Of a DNA stretch of 64,000 bases, positions 50,326-61,749 are shown one piece after another. The stretch is from Candolleomyces eurysporus (taxonomy: Eukaryota > Basidiomycota > Agaricomycetes > Agaricales > Psathyrellaceae). Within the stretch, counting starts at the first letter, position 1. Each line of letters opens with the position of its first letter. The notes under the pieces were generated by a model. The model was not told the DNA's origin, did not search any database, and worked only from the letters and a program-made list of their open reading frames with translations. Where the stretch lies: positions 4,379-68,378 of the forward strand of contig JANBPK010000824.1 of the NCBI GenBank assembly GCA_027579435.1, in the 5' to 3' direction. Both the position numbers and the translations under genes were made by a program.

Positions 50326-50506
50326 TTTTGGTCGTGACGGACGCGGTTTTGAAAACGGGTGGCGGGCCAAACAATGCCAAACCTCGACGCGACCGTGTTG
50401 TTTATTCCAAGATCATGGTTCCCACGCAATATAGTCCTGCTCCTCGATAACTTGCTCGTCGTCGCCAGCGTCAGAACAATCACCAGCCTAGAAGACGCGG
50501 TCGCCC
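50326..50506. promoter_or_regulatory. Bidirectional promoter between MTU1 and Mif2
   Basis: Only 181 bp separate the two divergent start codons, so core promoter elements must be shared or overlapping. The segment includes CGTGACGGACGCGGTTTT and a TTCCCACGCA block; both recur in the duplicated copies at 17.65-17.88 kb and (the latter) at 22.45 kb. No TATA box is obvious. Recurrence reflects duplication and does not by itself show function. Confidence 0.6.
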
Positions 50507-52562
50507 ATGCCCAGCTCAGCGCGTAAAAGCAGCGTAGGGACCGCACGGCGTGCCATCCAGAAAGCCCATATCCCTTACCGTGGCGACAACCCAGAAGTCG
50601 GGAAGAAGACCGGTATCGCGGTTCAACATGTACAGCGCAAGTCGGACGGTTTCGAGCCGTTTGAGGAGGTTATGCAGCAGGCAGATGGTCGGACGCCTCC
50701 ACGACCCAAGGGACGGAAGAAGAAGTCGGTAGTTTACGAAGACGATGACGATGAAGATGAGCAGTACTCCGACGAGGATGATGAGTACGGTGAAATGTCC
50801 ATGCAGCTTGACAGTATGTAACACTTCATACTATCGCTTTTTGAAGGAGCAATGACGAATTTCGATAGGTCCTGTACCAAATTTGACGAGTATGCGTCCT
50901 CCAACGACACCAACGACGAATGGTCGTTCGAAGCCTTCTCGCCCGGTGGCACGCAGCTCCAACGTCGATTTCGACAAAATACCCTCGCCACGTCCCCGAA
51001 CCATGGCCAATGCAGGACCCGGTCCCTCTCGATTGTCTCGCTCATATGTGGCACATGACGATGAACCCAGTTCCGAGCCTCAGCAAGACAACGGCTTCGA
51101 TGATAGCATGGACATCGGAAGGGGAGGCTATGACGACTATGAGCCCCAGCCAGCCTCAGACACTACCCCTCGGAGGACAAGCTTTACCCATCTGGACCAA
51201 GATGACGACGACGACGAGGAGAATGAGCCATTCAACGATTTCGCTGAACGAGATGACCTTGGCTCCGAAACTCCAAAGCACAAGAACAACAAAGGCAAGA
51301 ATCGTGCTGTCGAACGGGATATGGAAGACGAGCAAATGGAGGATGATATTGCACTGGGTCTTAGCAATGTAGATCAAGACGAGGAGAGCCAGGACGAACC
51401 CGAAGAGCCTGAGCCTGAACCCGAACCTCGGAAGAAGAAAGTGAAGATCTCCGATGAGAAACCGCGAACGAAGACCAAGAGCGAGTCGAAGAAAGAAAAC
51501 CAAGGTATGTTCATGCCGCAGCGAACCGTACTCCTCAAAATCTCACATTTTTCACCAGACTATCATCGCGACGGCGTTCGTCGAAGTAAGCGGCAACACT
51601 ACAAGCCGCTTGACTATTGGCGAGGAGAAAAGGTCGTATATGGCAGACCCGACTTTTCCTCGCAGGAAATCATGGTTCCACATATTCGAGAAATTATCCG
51701 AATACCGAAAGAACAGTCGGAGTCCCTTGGCAAGCGCAAGCGCGGGAGGAGCCGTAGTAGGACAGCTCAGCCCTCCGCTCCAGGGTCCAAGATAGTGGCA
51801 TTCAATCCTGAAGAGGGCTGGGATGATGATACCCCCTCGAACGCCAAGGTGCTTGACTATCGCAATGGGCAAGAGGTTGAACGACGTAAGCATTTTTATT
51901 GCCTTCTCTTCGCACTGGATGGTGCCTGATATGGTGGTCGTTTATAGGTATCGCATGGACCGCAAAAATGGTCAATCCTAGACCTGTTGCCAACAACTCG
52001 TGGTCATTCGACAAGATCTTTGGAGACGCTGATTTCATCGCTGCAGGCCAACTCGTCATTCCGCCAAATAGTCGGAAGCCGAGTAAAGCTACGAAGGATA
52101 ATACCTATGTAAGTCGTCCACCAACTCCTCGATCCTGGGCTGCGCCTGACTCCTGAACAGATTTTCTATGTCGTTGAAGGTGCTGTAAACTTGAAGGTGC
52201 ACGATACCTCCCTGGTCCTCTCCTCAGGCGGTATGTTTATGGTACCTCGAGGTACGTTGTCATGCCTCCTTTGCACGCTTCCCTTCTCAACGAACACTAA
52301 CCATTCTTTGTCTACAGGCAACACATATTTCATCGAAAACATATCCCAACGTGACGCCAAGCTCTTCTTTACCCAAGCCCGCAAGACGCTGAACGATGAA
52401 GACGAGCGTCAGATCGCCCTCGCTAACCAGCAAAAGAAGAAGGCCCACAGATCATCGAGTGCTGGTGCCGGTATGTTAACGAGCGGTCGTGGGAGAGCGA
52501 GTTCGATGCCGGATAGCGATGGAACACCTTTGGCTGTGAGGGCTACTTCGATGAAGATTTGA
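50507..52562 (+). CDS. MIF2: Mif2/CENP-C inner kinetochore protein
   Basis: Binds CENP-A nucleosomes and links them to the outer kinetochore. Exons 50507-50813, 50869-51504, 51559-51885, 51948-52108, 52161-52251 and 52318-52562 give 588 residues with consistent phases. The N-terminal Mif2_N-type segment (about residues 19-60) contains HIPYRGDNP and VGKKTGIAV, where the yeast protein contacts the Mis12/MIND complex. Acidic low-complexity stretches follow (about 75-100 and 190-290). The CENP-C motif RRSKRQHYKPLDYWRGE lies near 319-338. The C-terminal cupin dimerisation domain (about 424-530) has FYVVEGAVNLKVHD and a GGMFMVPRGNTYFIENIS strand pair. A Ser-rich basic tail closes the protein. The second intron (51505-51558) is 54 nt long and free of in-frame stops, so its retention would add 18 residues. 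Confidence 0.95.
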
Positions 52563-53505
52563 ATCTGTCGCTGCTTTGTTCTAAGCTTAATTTCTGAACA
52601 TTCTTGTATTGTATGAACCGTACGTTATGGTTTCGTCGTTTGTTTACATATTTTTATCGCTCATCCATTTTCATGTCTTTCTTCTCTTTGCTCATTACTT
52701 ATTTGGTTTATAGCATACGCATCCTTTACCTTCATCGACACTAGTTAAACAATGTAACTTTAACGCCTCACATCATGTGGAGATAAGTTATGATGACCCG
52801 AGTTGATCGACGACTGCTATGCACGCTACTGGTAAAGGCGTGCATCATCTGCGTTCATGCGATTGCATAAAATCTCAAGATCTCAGTGGCCATTGGGATG
52901 GAAGACACGCCTTGACGTTCAAACCTGATCTTCGATCGTCTGCTGTCGGGTTTCGGCCCCGTCATTTGCATTCGGGGACCACCCAAAGGCTAAGGGGGTG
53001 GCCAACCTTGAACCGTAGCTTCGGAGGAGGTCAAGGGTTCGATGGCGGTCCAATCCAGAACACATGGCTTCGGGAGCCCAGAATCTCATGTACAATTACG
53101 AGTATTCACCAATCTTGTAACTCTTGACTTCCGCTGGGAGGACTATGAATCCACCCTTTGTGTATACCGTAGTAGCACTGGTACCAAAGTGATGTCAAGA
53201 TGATCCTCCCGCTTCTCGAGATGAATCGAAGTCAGCACAAGGTCAATGCCAGACAGCGTACCCAGCGATGCAAAAACAAAAGAAGAAAAAAACACTAGAA
53301 TCTCAAAAACGAGAACGTCGTATTGACGACCATATCTCATACTCTTCCAACGATAATGTACACAGCAATCCGGATCAGAGAGCCAATAGAAGATCTACAC
53401 AAATAAATTCTAGTCCATGTCCCATAGATCGTATAAACTGCTACTAGAGCGGCACCCAACCTAGTCCACCATACCGGCAATGAGCCAGCCTCGGCTTTCC
53501 GAACC
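52563..53505. other. Convergent 3' flanks of Mif2 and the membrane-protein gene
   Basis: T-rich sequence directly after the Mif2 stop is consistent with its 3' untranslated region. Further on there is no recognisable gene; a 102-codon plus-strand frame at 52,819 has no domain or splice context. Confidence 0.4.
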
Positions 53506-53720
53506 GCTACTCTGAGGTGTATATGAAAGCGGGACGTTAACAAACCGCCGGCCCATCGCACCCAATCAAGCAAAAACCAACGTCCTCGGGCTAAAACAAC
53601 GCTAGCCTCCCAAGCCACTACAGAGGGGTATTCAAAGGCAGAACATCAGAGATCTTCCTTCCCATCGCGCCCAACCAAATNCCCACTATATNCCCGGTGA
53701 CAAAATGGCTCCCCGACTAC
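53506..53720 (-). repeat. Tandem copies of the 3' end of the neighbouring gene
   Basis: Three versions of the terminal coding segment lie in tandem, about 100 bp apart. The functional one encodes SPQFVDVPPSYTPQ and a stop (stop at 53,717). The next, at about 53,618-53,672, reads LGAMGRKISDVLPLNTPL plus a stop. The third, at about 53,506-53,573, reads LGAMGRRFVNVPLSYTPQ. The outer copies lie past the stop codon and so are untranslated in the present gene. Ns at about 53,682 and 53,693 fall between copies. Confidence 0.7.
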
Positions 53721-55538
53721 TGAGGCGTATAGGAAGGCGGCACATCAACAAACTGCGGCGACGGCGCACCCATGCGAATCCCACTATCCTGATGATGAAC
53801 CAACGTCGGCTCCTGACCACCCACAGGCGGACCACCGCTGCCACTAGCCATAGCAGCGGACGAGGAGCCATAGTTTTGCGATGACGGAGGCGCCAACACC
53901 GTCGGGTTATTGTTGTTCTCATAGTGGTACTGCAACCTCCTTTTCTCCTCCCTTGCAGAGTCTACTGAGCTCCCAGACGGCGGTGGCGGTGGCCCAGAGG
54001 AGGAAGTCGACGCCCCAACAGTAGCAGCGTAGCCAGTGCTAGTACCAGCACCAAACTGGCTGGTAACGCTGGGGTCGTACAGCTGGGCCAGAGCTTGGCT
54101 GGACCGTTGAGCATTAAAGCCGTCATTGACACCGGGACCAGCACTATTGAACGTATTGGTGCTCATGCGTTGCGGCTGCATCAAGGCGCTATTCGACGTT
54201 TGTCCCGATAACGGCCTCGCGCTCTGCTGCGCACTGAAGTTGGTCAGAGCAGACGGAGAAGGCGAGACACCGGGGGTCGTGTTCGTGTACGCCATCGATG
54301 TGGGGCGTTCAGGATGTGATTGGCTAATAAACGGTATCGCTTCCGCCATAGCAGTTCGATGATCCGCAGGCGATGTTGGCCCGTCATCGTCGATGTTCAT
54401 GAGCTGTTTAGCTGCTCTTCGTCGTTTGAGTTTGCGTAGGAGGAAGAAGATGATCGCGAGAAGGACGAGGAGCGCAACGCCTCCGATGGCACCTCCAACA
54501 ATGACTCCAGTGTGCGAGCCGCCCTCGTGTTTTTTCGTTTCTGGGTGGTAATCGCCCAAAGTGGGTGGTGGTGTGTCCCCGTCGAGTATGACATCGCCGT
54601 TTTGGATGATCAGATAGTCCAGGACGAGCGGACTGGATGCGCCGAGGTACTGCACGGAAATATTGTGCTTGCCCATGGACAGGGTATCGGTTTCGAAGAT
54701 CACTTGCTGGCGGCGAGCCGCCCCGCCCAAGAGCCCAGTGATGTTAAATGTGACTGGAGCGCCTCCGTCGATCGAGTATGTAGCACTGGACGTCCCTGAA
54801 GGATACCCGCTGAGCATGGACCCATACCAGGTGGCTTTAGTCCCTGTGTACCCATAGGACGATGAGGATTAGAAGGATCTCGAGAAGCATGCATATATCG
54901 CTCACCACTAAAGGATAGTGACATGGTGGCTCCAGGTTCCTGAGTCAACATCCCTTCGCCCCCGTTGACATTCAGCCACTGCCCCTTTCTGTATTGGATT
55001 GCCGGGTCTTGGAACGAATAGAATACAGTAGGATTGGCTATGCTGCTTGCGGAGGACACGGACGGGTTGATCATGAGGAAATCAAACCAAAAGGGTGCCC
55101 CCTGAGATGCAGCACGCAGAGTCAGAGTATGCTGACCATCGGCTACCGAGTATACACATAGTATTCCTCGGTTCTGTGGTGTTGGAATAGGCGGGGGGTT
55201 GCTGAGAGCGGTGCCGTCGATGGAGCACGCCCATTGGGGGTCAGTTTCTCCAGTCTCCAACTGAGTCAGGGCACTCGTTCCGAGCACAATGAAACCCGTC
55301 CCTATCTGTAATCAGTAAAGATAGCAAATGTGGGGAAAGGGGAATGGAGTTCCTCACCTGAAAACGTATATGTCAGACTTGCTTCTTCGCTCGTATTAAC
55401 GCGCCGCTGGGTGCCTCCATGGATAGGCCCTGAGACATCTGCACCTGCAACAGACTCAGAGCTTTGAAGCCAGGCCCCGCTGTATCGGATTGCACTGTCG
55501 GTATCGTCGATGAGGATCCATCGCGTAGACTGGGGCAT
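53717..55538 (-). CDS. Single-pass membrane protein with PPxY tail
   Basis: Exons 55538-55358, 55301-54906 and 54843-53717 give 567 residues. The outer part (1-300) consists of two related beta-rich segments: the first starts IDDTDSAIRYSGAW and includes YSVADGQHTLTLRA; the second includes TYSIDGGAPVTFNITG and MGKHNISVQYLG. This architecture recurs in many Agaricomycete cell-surface proteins. Two N-glycosylation sites (NIT, NIS) fit an extracellular location. A membrane helix GVIVGGAIGGVALLVLLAII (about 305-328) is followed by RKLKRRR, a stop-transfer signal that places the tail inside. The roughly 230-residue cytoplasmic tail is Ser/Pro/Gly-rich and ends PPSYTPQ, containing a PPxY motif that could bind WW-domain ubiquitin ligases (inference). 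No signal peptide is visible at the chosen start, so an upstream exon may be missed. Confidence 0.85.
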
Positions 55539-56291
55539 GGTGGTGAGATGGGAAGGATGGAACGGGGCGCATGGGCTCTGAATTCAATCCCAATTAAATG
55601 GTATCACGGAGTAATGGCGTGCGTGTTAGGGGTGACGCCCGTCGAAGTCCAGGTTTGGACAATGAAAGGCTCCTTGGTCTCGTAACACATCGGCACCACA
55701 ACTGGGCGGTCTTTGAAGTGCCGCGCTATGTCGATGAGATCAGGATTAGATATCCCTGAATTTGAATCAGACTACAGAAAGGGAAAGGTTCTGCAAGGTC
55801 CCGTGAGCATATCAGCCTTCAGGATCCTCTAGAGGCAGAACTCGTGTTCCCAATATCCGATATATGTGGACTGACATAGCCATATGAGTTCGTTCGGCCA
55901 TTCTGTCCACCGATAGCTATTAATAAACTTGACCTTGCCTGTGTTGCCCTGCCCTGTTCACGCAGGGCATACAGTGCTTATCAGGGAATGGCGGACGCGG
56001 CTCTGTCTGAGGACCACAGCCATCTTTGCAAATGATGGACAGCGAGCCTGATTGACAGCGCCCATGTCTAAAAAGATAAACACATGGTCAGGCTATAACA
56101 TGCAGTTCGAAACAAGAAACCAGACCATCGCATTGTTTGAGCTTTTCTGTCCTCTCGCTTGAATGCCCGAAATTCCGGAATATATTCAGCATCATGGATC
56201 GATGCTGTATTCAGGACCGAGTTTGAAAGGTGAGCCCGTCCACCGTGACGTGGGTGCTGATTTTTCGATGGAAATGACCCTGTTTCAACTT
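55539..56291. other. Intergenic DNA upstream of the membrane-protein gene
   Basis: Presumably contains the promoter of the minus-strand membrane-protein gene. A missing signal-peptide exon could lie here, but no convincing hydrophobic leader with a compatible splice donor was found. A 75-codon minus-strand frame at 56,068-56,295 abuts the unidentified ORF and may be part of the same transcript; this is not supported further. Confidence 0.35.
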
Positions 56292-56759
56292 TCAAATGAT
56301 AATATAGCTGTTTGGTAATGGTGAGTGCTGCATTTCGGATCTAATGTTTCGACGGGATGACTGACTTTGGCATCCACGGTCTTGCAGGGCTACGAAGTGT
56401 GCAAAGGTAAGCCATCTATCTCGCCCGGTGACCAACCTTGTTCCGTAGCTGCGCGGTTTCCGTTGGCCATGACGGAGAGGTATTGATTGGCACTGGTTCA
56501 GCACCGCCGAGTGAGTGGCAGATAAAAGATAATCGTACGAGTCTTTCTCTGAGTGCTGGACGAGACGTCGCTTGATACCATCATGGTAAGGTGCGTAGAG
56601 ATGGACGTGGTCGAATGGGGAGAGACCCGGGTCGTGTGTCCTGAACCGTGATACTTCTAGCCCAAAATGTCGTCCGCAAAGGATGACGTCGTTCTTCCAG
56701 ATTGGCACCCATTCATCGATATCTTTGTATTTGAAATTTGATTCGTCGTCGTGGACCAT
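56292..56759 (-). CDS. Unidentified ORF
   Basis: Open frame of 155 codons from the first ATG (Met-Val-His-Asp). It is mildly acidic at the start (DDESNFKYKDIDEW), then has a His-rich middle (FDHVHLYAPYHDG) and a basic C-terminal third. I do not recognise the family. The frame extends upstream to a TTG, and no clear intron borders it, so it could be one exon of a larger gene or a remnant. There is no membrane segment or signal peptide. Confidence 0.35.
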   Translation of the reverse strand: MVHDDESNFKYKDIDEWVPIWKNDVILCGRHFGLEVSRFRTHDPGLSPFDHVHLYAPYHDGIKRRLVQHSEKDSYDYLLSATHSAVLNQCQSIPLRHGQRKPRSYGTRLVTGRDRWLTFAHFVALQDRGCQSQSSRRNIRSEMQHSPLPNSYIII

Positions 56760-56907
56760 GGGGTAAGTACACCTGATATTTAACAGCTCTAGACCGCCGT
56801 ACAACTACACGTCGCAAGAAATAAATAAGGATACAATGGATCAAGAATAAATTACGTCTGTCCGGGAACAACGAAAGGGCCTCAATCTCTCAACGCACGA
56901 GCCTGCT

Positions 56908-58162
56908 CTACGTCGACGTCACCTTCTTATTCTTACTCCCCTTCGGCCTGCCTCTTGGTCTCTTCACCGGCCCACCATCGTGCTGCGAGGCACTATCGCT
57001 CGGCGCACTGCGTTTTGAACCCGCCATCGACTCGCCGCCATTCTCGTTCCCGTTTATCCGCCGTTCGGTGAGGTATTGGGCAGTGCGATCCTCGAGGGTT
57101 TGTTGGAGACTTGGAAGAGATGGTTGACCGAGCTCTTGACGGAGACGGTCGACGTCGTTTTTGGCGATGGCGTATTCACCGTCGGAGAGTTGGGTTATTT
57201 TGGTTTGGAGGTCAAGGCATCTGATGGGGGGCGTGTTAGCGGAGTGCGAGGGTTTAGGGACGCAGACGCGTACTCTTGCTCCAGGGTGCCTTGTGCTAGA
57301 TCTGCTTGGTCGCGGTCCGAGTTGATCTAGAAAGCAAGTCAGTATTTCGTACCCTCGAGGCATGGTTTTGCGTACTTCTTGTAAACATTTGAGTAGACGC
57401 TGCCGTTCGCTTTCCAGCCTGGGCAAACGTGGTGGGTGAGTGGGTGAGGAAGCGTAGGCGGCTAGCCTCACGGGACATACTTATTTTTCTGCTCCTTGAG
57501 ATCTTGGATGGCTTTTGATTTCTGCTCGAGCGACGCGTGTGCTGAGAGGATGTGTGCGGTATGGAGTTGCAGAGTTAGTGCATGCTTCCTGAAAGCATAC
57601 TGTCAGTTACATGATCGTCTAACTTTTTGGAGACGCCGTCACTCAAAATAGAGGTCTTCGGTCCCAGAAGCTCGGATACGAGGCTCCACTCAAAGAAAAA
57701 TATGAAATAGTAGAAATCAAGCACGTACTTGAGCTCCGCCTGCTTCGCCAGCTGCACCAAATCCTTCGTCCAGTCTCCCTGAGCCACCACCGGTCCATTC
57801 GTCGCACTCGGCACCCCACTCGCGCTTCCCGAGGCCTGGCCACTCGTCTGAGGCTGAGATACCTGTTGCATAGGCGCCGGAGCAGCAACTTGGGCCGGTA
57901 TGTGTTGAGGCTGGGGCTGGTGCTGCTGGGGCACCCCCTGGGGCTGATAATGCAGAATATGGGGCATGTGTTGTGGCTGGGCCTGGATCATGGCTACATT
58001 TTGGAGATAAGGATGAGGAGCTGCATTTGAAGGGCCTGCGTAGTGGACATATTGGGGCTGTTGAGGATGATGGTGCTGAATATGTTGCGACATTTTTGGC
58101 ATCCAAGCGAGGGAATAGCAAAATGGTTGCTCTTGCCCTCGATCCAAGTCTCCGGGGTCCAT
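56908..58162 (-). CDS. Q/H-rich coiled-coil AT-hook protein
   Basis: Probable nuclear DNA-binding protein. Five exons: 58162-57729, 57588-57481, 57418-57376, 57326-57274 and 57220-56908; the joins keep phase and give 316 residues. The N-terminal 120 residues are a Gln/His/Pro-rich region (QHIQHHHPQQPQ and similar) of the kind seen in transcription co-regulators. The middle is a coiled coil running across four exons (LEQKSKAIQDLKEQKNKLES, then LLKCLQE). The C-terminus has a single AT-hook, KRPRGRPKGSKNKK, which binds the minor groove of AT-rich DNA. The start could equally be one of the internal ATGs at 58102 or 58093, since the first 20 residues look unconserved. Targets are unknown. The exon 3-5 open frame also reads through without splicing, but the spliced version alone keeps the coiled coil. 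Confidence 0.75.
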
Positions 58163-59426
58163 GTGATCAGGGTCTTTGTTTGTGCCTGTTAAGATCTAAG
58201 GTCTTCAATGTTCGGACTCCAAGGCTTGTGGTCTTTCGATTCGAGAGACTTACAGGTTGGAGTCTGACGAGATATCTATCTTTTTCCTTGGGCGCTGAGC
58301 ACCGAGCTCGCTGTCCATCACTAGAAATGGCTGTGGTCCTTAAAAGAGCTGATGTCTTGCATGACCTGGACTAGGCAACGCAGGCAACTTGCCATCTTCG
58401 CTCGGTGCAGTATGCCGAATGACGGGAGGAGCCCAAACAGATTGGATGATCCGCAGGCATCGGGTATTGGGAACAGGAATTCTGCTTGTCCACGAACCTG
58501 AAGGCTGGAATGCTGGAACCTTGCAGAATCTTTCCTCATAAGCCGCACTACTGTATCACCAATGACACTCCTGCTTCGAACACTGGCCGGTATACGTCCC
58601 TCAGGAGATTGTAGGTACGTGGACAGGATGCGTGATGTGCGAGGTGCACTGGACATTGATATGCCGTTGTTCGAAGAGCTTCCGTATTCTGAGGGAATGA
58701 ATTTTCATAGGGAGCTCGAGCATCGAGTGCTAGTCTACTACCCACCCCAAAATTCCTCTAAAAGTCAAGCCACTTGCAGCAAATCCCTAGTTTTCATCCA
58801 TCTCGCGATGAAGCGACCTAATTTGAAGTGAAGAACCAACTCGTATATGCAAATTCTGGGGAACCGCGCCGTTTTAATCCATTAGCAATGCTCCCTCCAA
58901 AATTCCTAGAAGAGTCGCGTCGAGAAGTTGTAGAGAATCATCGGACGAGCGCTCAAGGTACCGTCGAGCAGTGTTTGGAAGAGAAGATCACGCCAAATAT
59001 CGCGTTGCCAATCCAAGGAAACGCCACCGGTCTTCCGTATTACTCCCTTGATCGCTTCAAATCAGCAAACGTACCATTTCCCTCAATCAAGCCATTTAAA
59101 TCTTTGGGTTTAAATTCCAAGGGATCAGCGACGTTAACTGTAGCCTTGCGGGGTCATACGAGCACCGAAATCTCGCCACAATGCCCCCATGCCGTTTGAA
59201 CAGCGCCGAATGCTAGACCCAGGACGGGCAAGATTGGCATGAGACTGTTGGGACGGCACTGTTCTAGAACGAGGCTGCTTCTGCCTGCTTCTTCGTCAGT
59301 GGGTTCCCAGCATCAGAATACCATTGCGTAAGAGGACTCACAATCCTCGGATAAGTAAGTGCATGCCCCGGCAGACTCGGGTAGCACACACGCACTCTTC
59401 GTTTCCTATCTGCCAGCAAGACCCCC
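58163..59426. other. Intergenic DNA between divergent genes
   Basis: Holds the promoters of the AT-hook gene (-) and the F-box gene (+). A 123-codon plus-strand frame at 58,828-59,199 starts at GTG and shows no known motif; it is left uncalled. No tRNA or repeat was recognised. Confidence 0.4.
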
Positions 59427-60868
59427 ATGGACAGCGAAATCGCTCTATACAGTGACCTGCAGGAACTCATCCTCCAATTCCTCCTGGGGGATTTCTCCAG
59501 CGCCCTGAAATGCTGTCTGGTCTGCAAGGACTGGCAGCGGTTCTGCCGTCCCAGGATTTTCACAGTCCTCGACTTCACCTCTCGTCAAGGCAAGGAACGC
59601 TTTCGTGGATTTGTGGAGCTGCTTGAAGCACCCGTCACACCTACATTCGCCCCCTACGTCGAACACATCGCACTCGACGACCGTGCGGAGCCACAAGACA
59701 TCGAAGCGCTCGATTCAAGCAAACTGGCCAAGTTATACTCCCTGTCGATCAAGAGTGATGCGGAGGAACTGGTACCAAGTTCCTACTACTTCAAATCTAT
59801 CTCCAAGCGGTTCTCGCGAATCACCCACCTTGATATGACCGGTGTCGCCTTCATCATGCGTAGGACGTTCTTGGACTTCATCTGCTCGTTCAGTGAGCTC
59901 CAGACGTTGGCATTGGGCGATCCGAGGTGTCTTGGAATTTGGATAGACGCCCATGGAAATATAGACGAAAGTCGTTGGAGATTACCTCCTCTAAAGTCCC
60001 TCTGCTTTTCGATGGCCATCGGAGAAACTCTGGAGGAAACCTTCCTCCATTGGTTGGGCGATCAACTTCGATCCCACAGCACCCTACAGACTCTGAGGCT
60101 TTTGGGAGTCGTGATGCAACCAGACCTTATCCGGACATTAATGGAATGCGCTTCGCCTTATCTCGAAGAACTGGAGCTTGATGCTCGACTTTTTTCTGTT
60201 TTGAACGGTGCGTGTTCCGGTCAGGGCACAAATATAATCGATTCTGACATACTGCTTTCCGGCATCCCGGCAGGTCTCGAAAGCTCGGGAGTTTCCCTTC
60301 CCCGGCTCAGGACACTGAAACTGGGGATCCCCATTCCCATCGACCAAATGGCCAGCGGGGAAGGTGACGTTCAAGTTGAAGGTGACTCCAGGCCCACAGG
60401 AGATTNCCCCCGTCATCGATATACCAACTATCGCCTCGCTCTCCAAGGAGCTACCTCGAACTGAAGCGCCGCAGCTTCAAGAGCTTGTCTTCAGCCCTTT
60501 CATCTCCTCAGAAACAGACGACTTTGGATTGATATGCTCGCTGGAGACGCTAAATCGCATTCGATTTACGGAGTTCGACAAAACGCTATCACAGTTGCAC
60601 CATCCGTTCCCAAACCTTTATACCGTATCCTTCTCTTGTGAAGAGCGTGTTCCGACACCGCCCAACCCGAAATCTCTCCAATCACTCCAAGACGATATTC
60701 AGCCATGTCGCATTCCGCTNCCCCGAACCTTGCGGCGACACCCCCAGTTTCGAAGCAATGGCGTCGACGTTTTGGGCAACGGCTTTTCCACGTACTCTCG
60801 CTCAAGGCTCGGTCACGCTGCAAGTCCTCAACGCGAGTCAAGACGCGACCGTAAACGCGTCAACTTAA
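59427..60868 (+). CDS. F-box protein with leucine-rich region
   Basis: Likely substrate adaptor of an SCF ubiquitin ligase. The F-box is at about residues 7-50: LYSDLQELILQFLLGDFSSA, then LKCCLVCKDWQRFCRPRIF. It is followed by leucine-rich-repeat-like strands, for example RITHLDMTG, LQTLALGD, LKSLCFS, LQTLRLLG, YLEELELD and LRTLKLG. The raw frame breaks twice, exactly at the Ns at 60406 and 60720. Removing those two characters gives one uninterrupted 479-residue reading that ends at 60868, so the gene is probably intact and intronless. The start ATG lies just before the F-box, as usual in this family, which is greatly expanded in Agaricomycetes. The substrate is unknown. Confidence 0.85.
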
Positions 60869-61187
60869 ACTAGCGCATGGACCAATATTTATGTTTCCAC
60901 CTTTTCTCAACTCCCTTTCCTTCCACCTTCCTCATCTCACGACTTCTTCCTGCCTGGACCCGAGCTCATCCCCAATGGGCGACCCTGCCAGCATCCAATA
61001 ATGACTCAGGATCTCCCGAGCCCGTGACCCAGGTCCGCGTCATGCCCCAGGCGAGGATTTAATCTATTTAACGTTGAAGCCGAGCCTCACAAGGCCATAC
61101 ACATCTTCTGCAAACTCGCCATCACCCCCATCGTTCCCACTCGCCTCTCTCGTACGACCACCTACCTTCNCTCCTCAGGCCCCAACG
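60869..61187. other. Intergenic DNA after the F-box gene
   Basis: Pyrimidine-rich sequence without a supported gene; it may carry the 3' untranslated region of the F-box gene and the decayed promoter of the F-box remnant that follows. Confidence 0.35.
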
Positions 61188-61351
61188 ATGAGTGGAGCTC
61201 CTCTCGAGGTCATAGATATCATCTTATCACATCCCCGGAACGACTTCCCCGCATCTACTCGGTGCAGCTTCGTCGGGATTGGGTAGCCACATGCCACCAA
61301 TGGCTATTTAAGGACATCAACGTCCCTGGATATATGGATTGAAAAGCCGCT
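61188..61351 (+). pseudogene. F-box remnant
   Basis: Begins with an F-box-like start, MSGAPLEVIDIILSH, and continues in another frame as GRDWVATCHQWLFKDINV, together forming most of an F-box helix set of a second family member. A single frame change near 61,275-61,285 separates the two parts and a TGA follows the second. No leucine-rich part follows. Unlike the neighbouring F-box gene there is no N at the break, so a real lesion is more likely. Confidence 0.55.
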
Positions 61352-61749
61352 ATGGACGCTACCAGAAATTCGTCGACCTCACCTGCAACAAGACTCTCCC
61401 TACATTCACGGGCTGCGTCCGTCGCCTTCAGCCAGATGCTACCTCGATCCCCTTCCACATCTCTGGCTTCGCCTCATCCTTACGTTTTCAGCACGACCCG
61501 CGTCACTCGATGAGTACGTGATAAAGTAATACCCCCATTTCGGCCCTTTTAGGTGCTCCGCTTGAGCAATACTAGCCTTAGAACGCGCCTTTGGCAGGGT
61601 TCAAGTTTAATAATCGATTGACACAGAGACACTAAAATACATTTGATTTCTTCAGAATTGATACATGCGAATATAGTACAAACAATGCTCGAGTCCGACA
61701 ACGTGATTTTCCTCGCCGTCACCTTGAGGTGATGATTCCCATCATTCAT
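61352..61749. other. Intergenic DNA between the F-box remnant and the DUF3429 gene
   Basis: Nothing coding was recognised; it presumably includes the 3' untranslated region of the minus-strand DUF3429 gene. Confidence 0.35.

Noticed and set aside
58828..59199. 123-codon plus-strand frame starting at GTG
   Set aside because: No recognised family and no ATG at the start. It could be a fragment of an unknown gene, but the sequence gives no support.
59427..60464. F-box gene as a truncated 345-codon protein
   Set aside because: The frame change coincides with an N at 60406. Removing it and the N at 60720 extends the protein to a single 479-residue reading.
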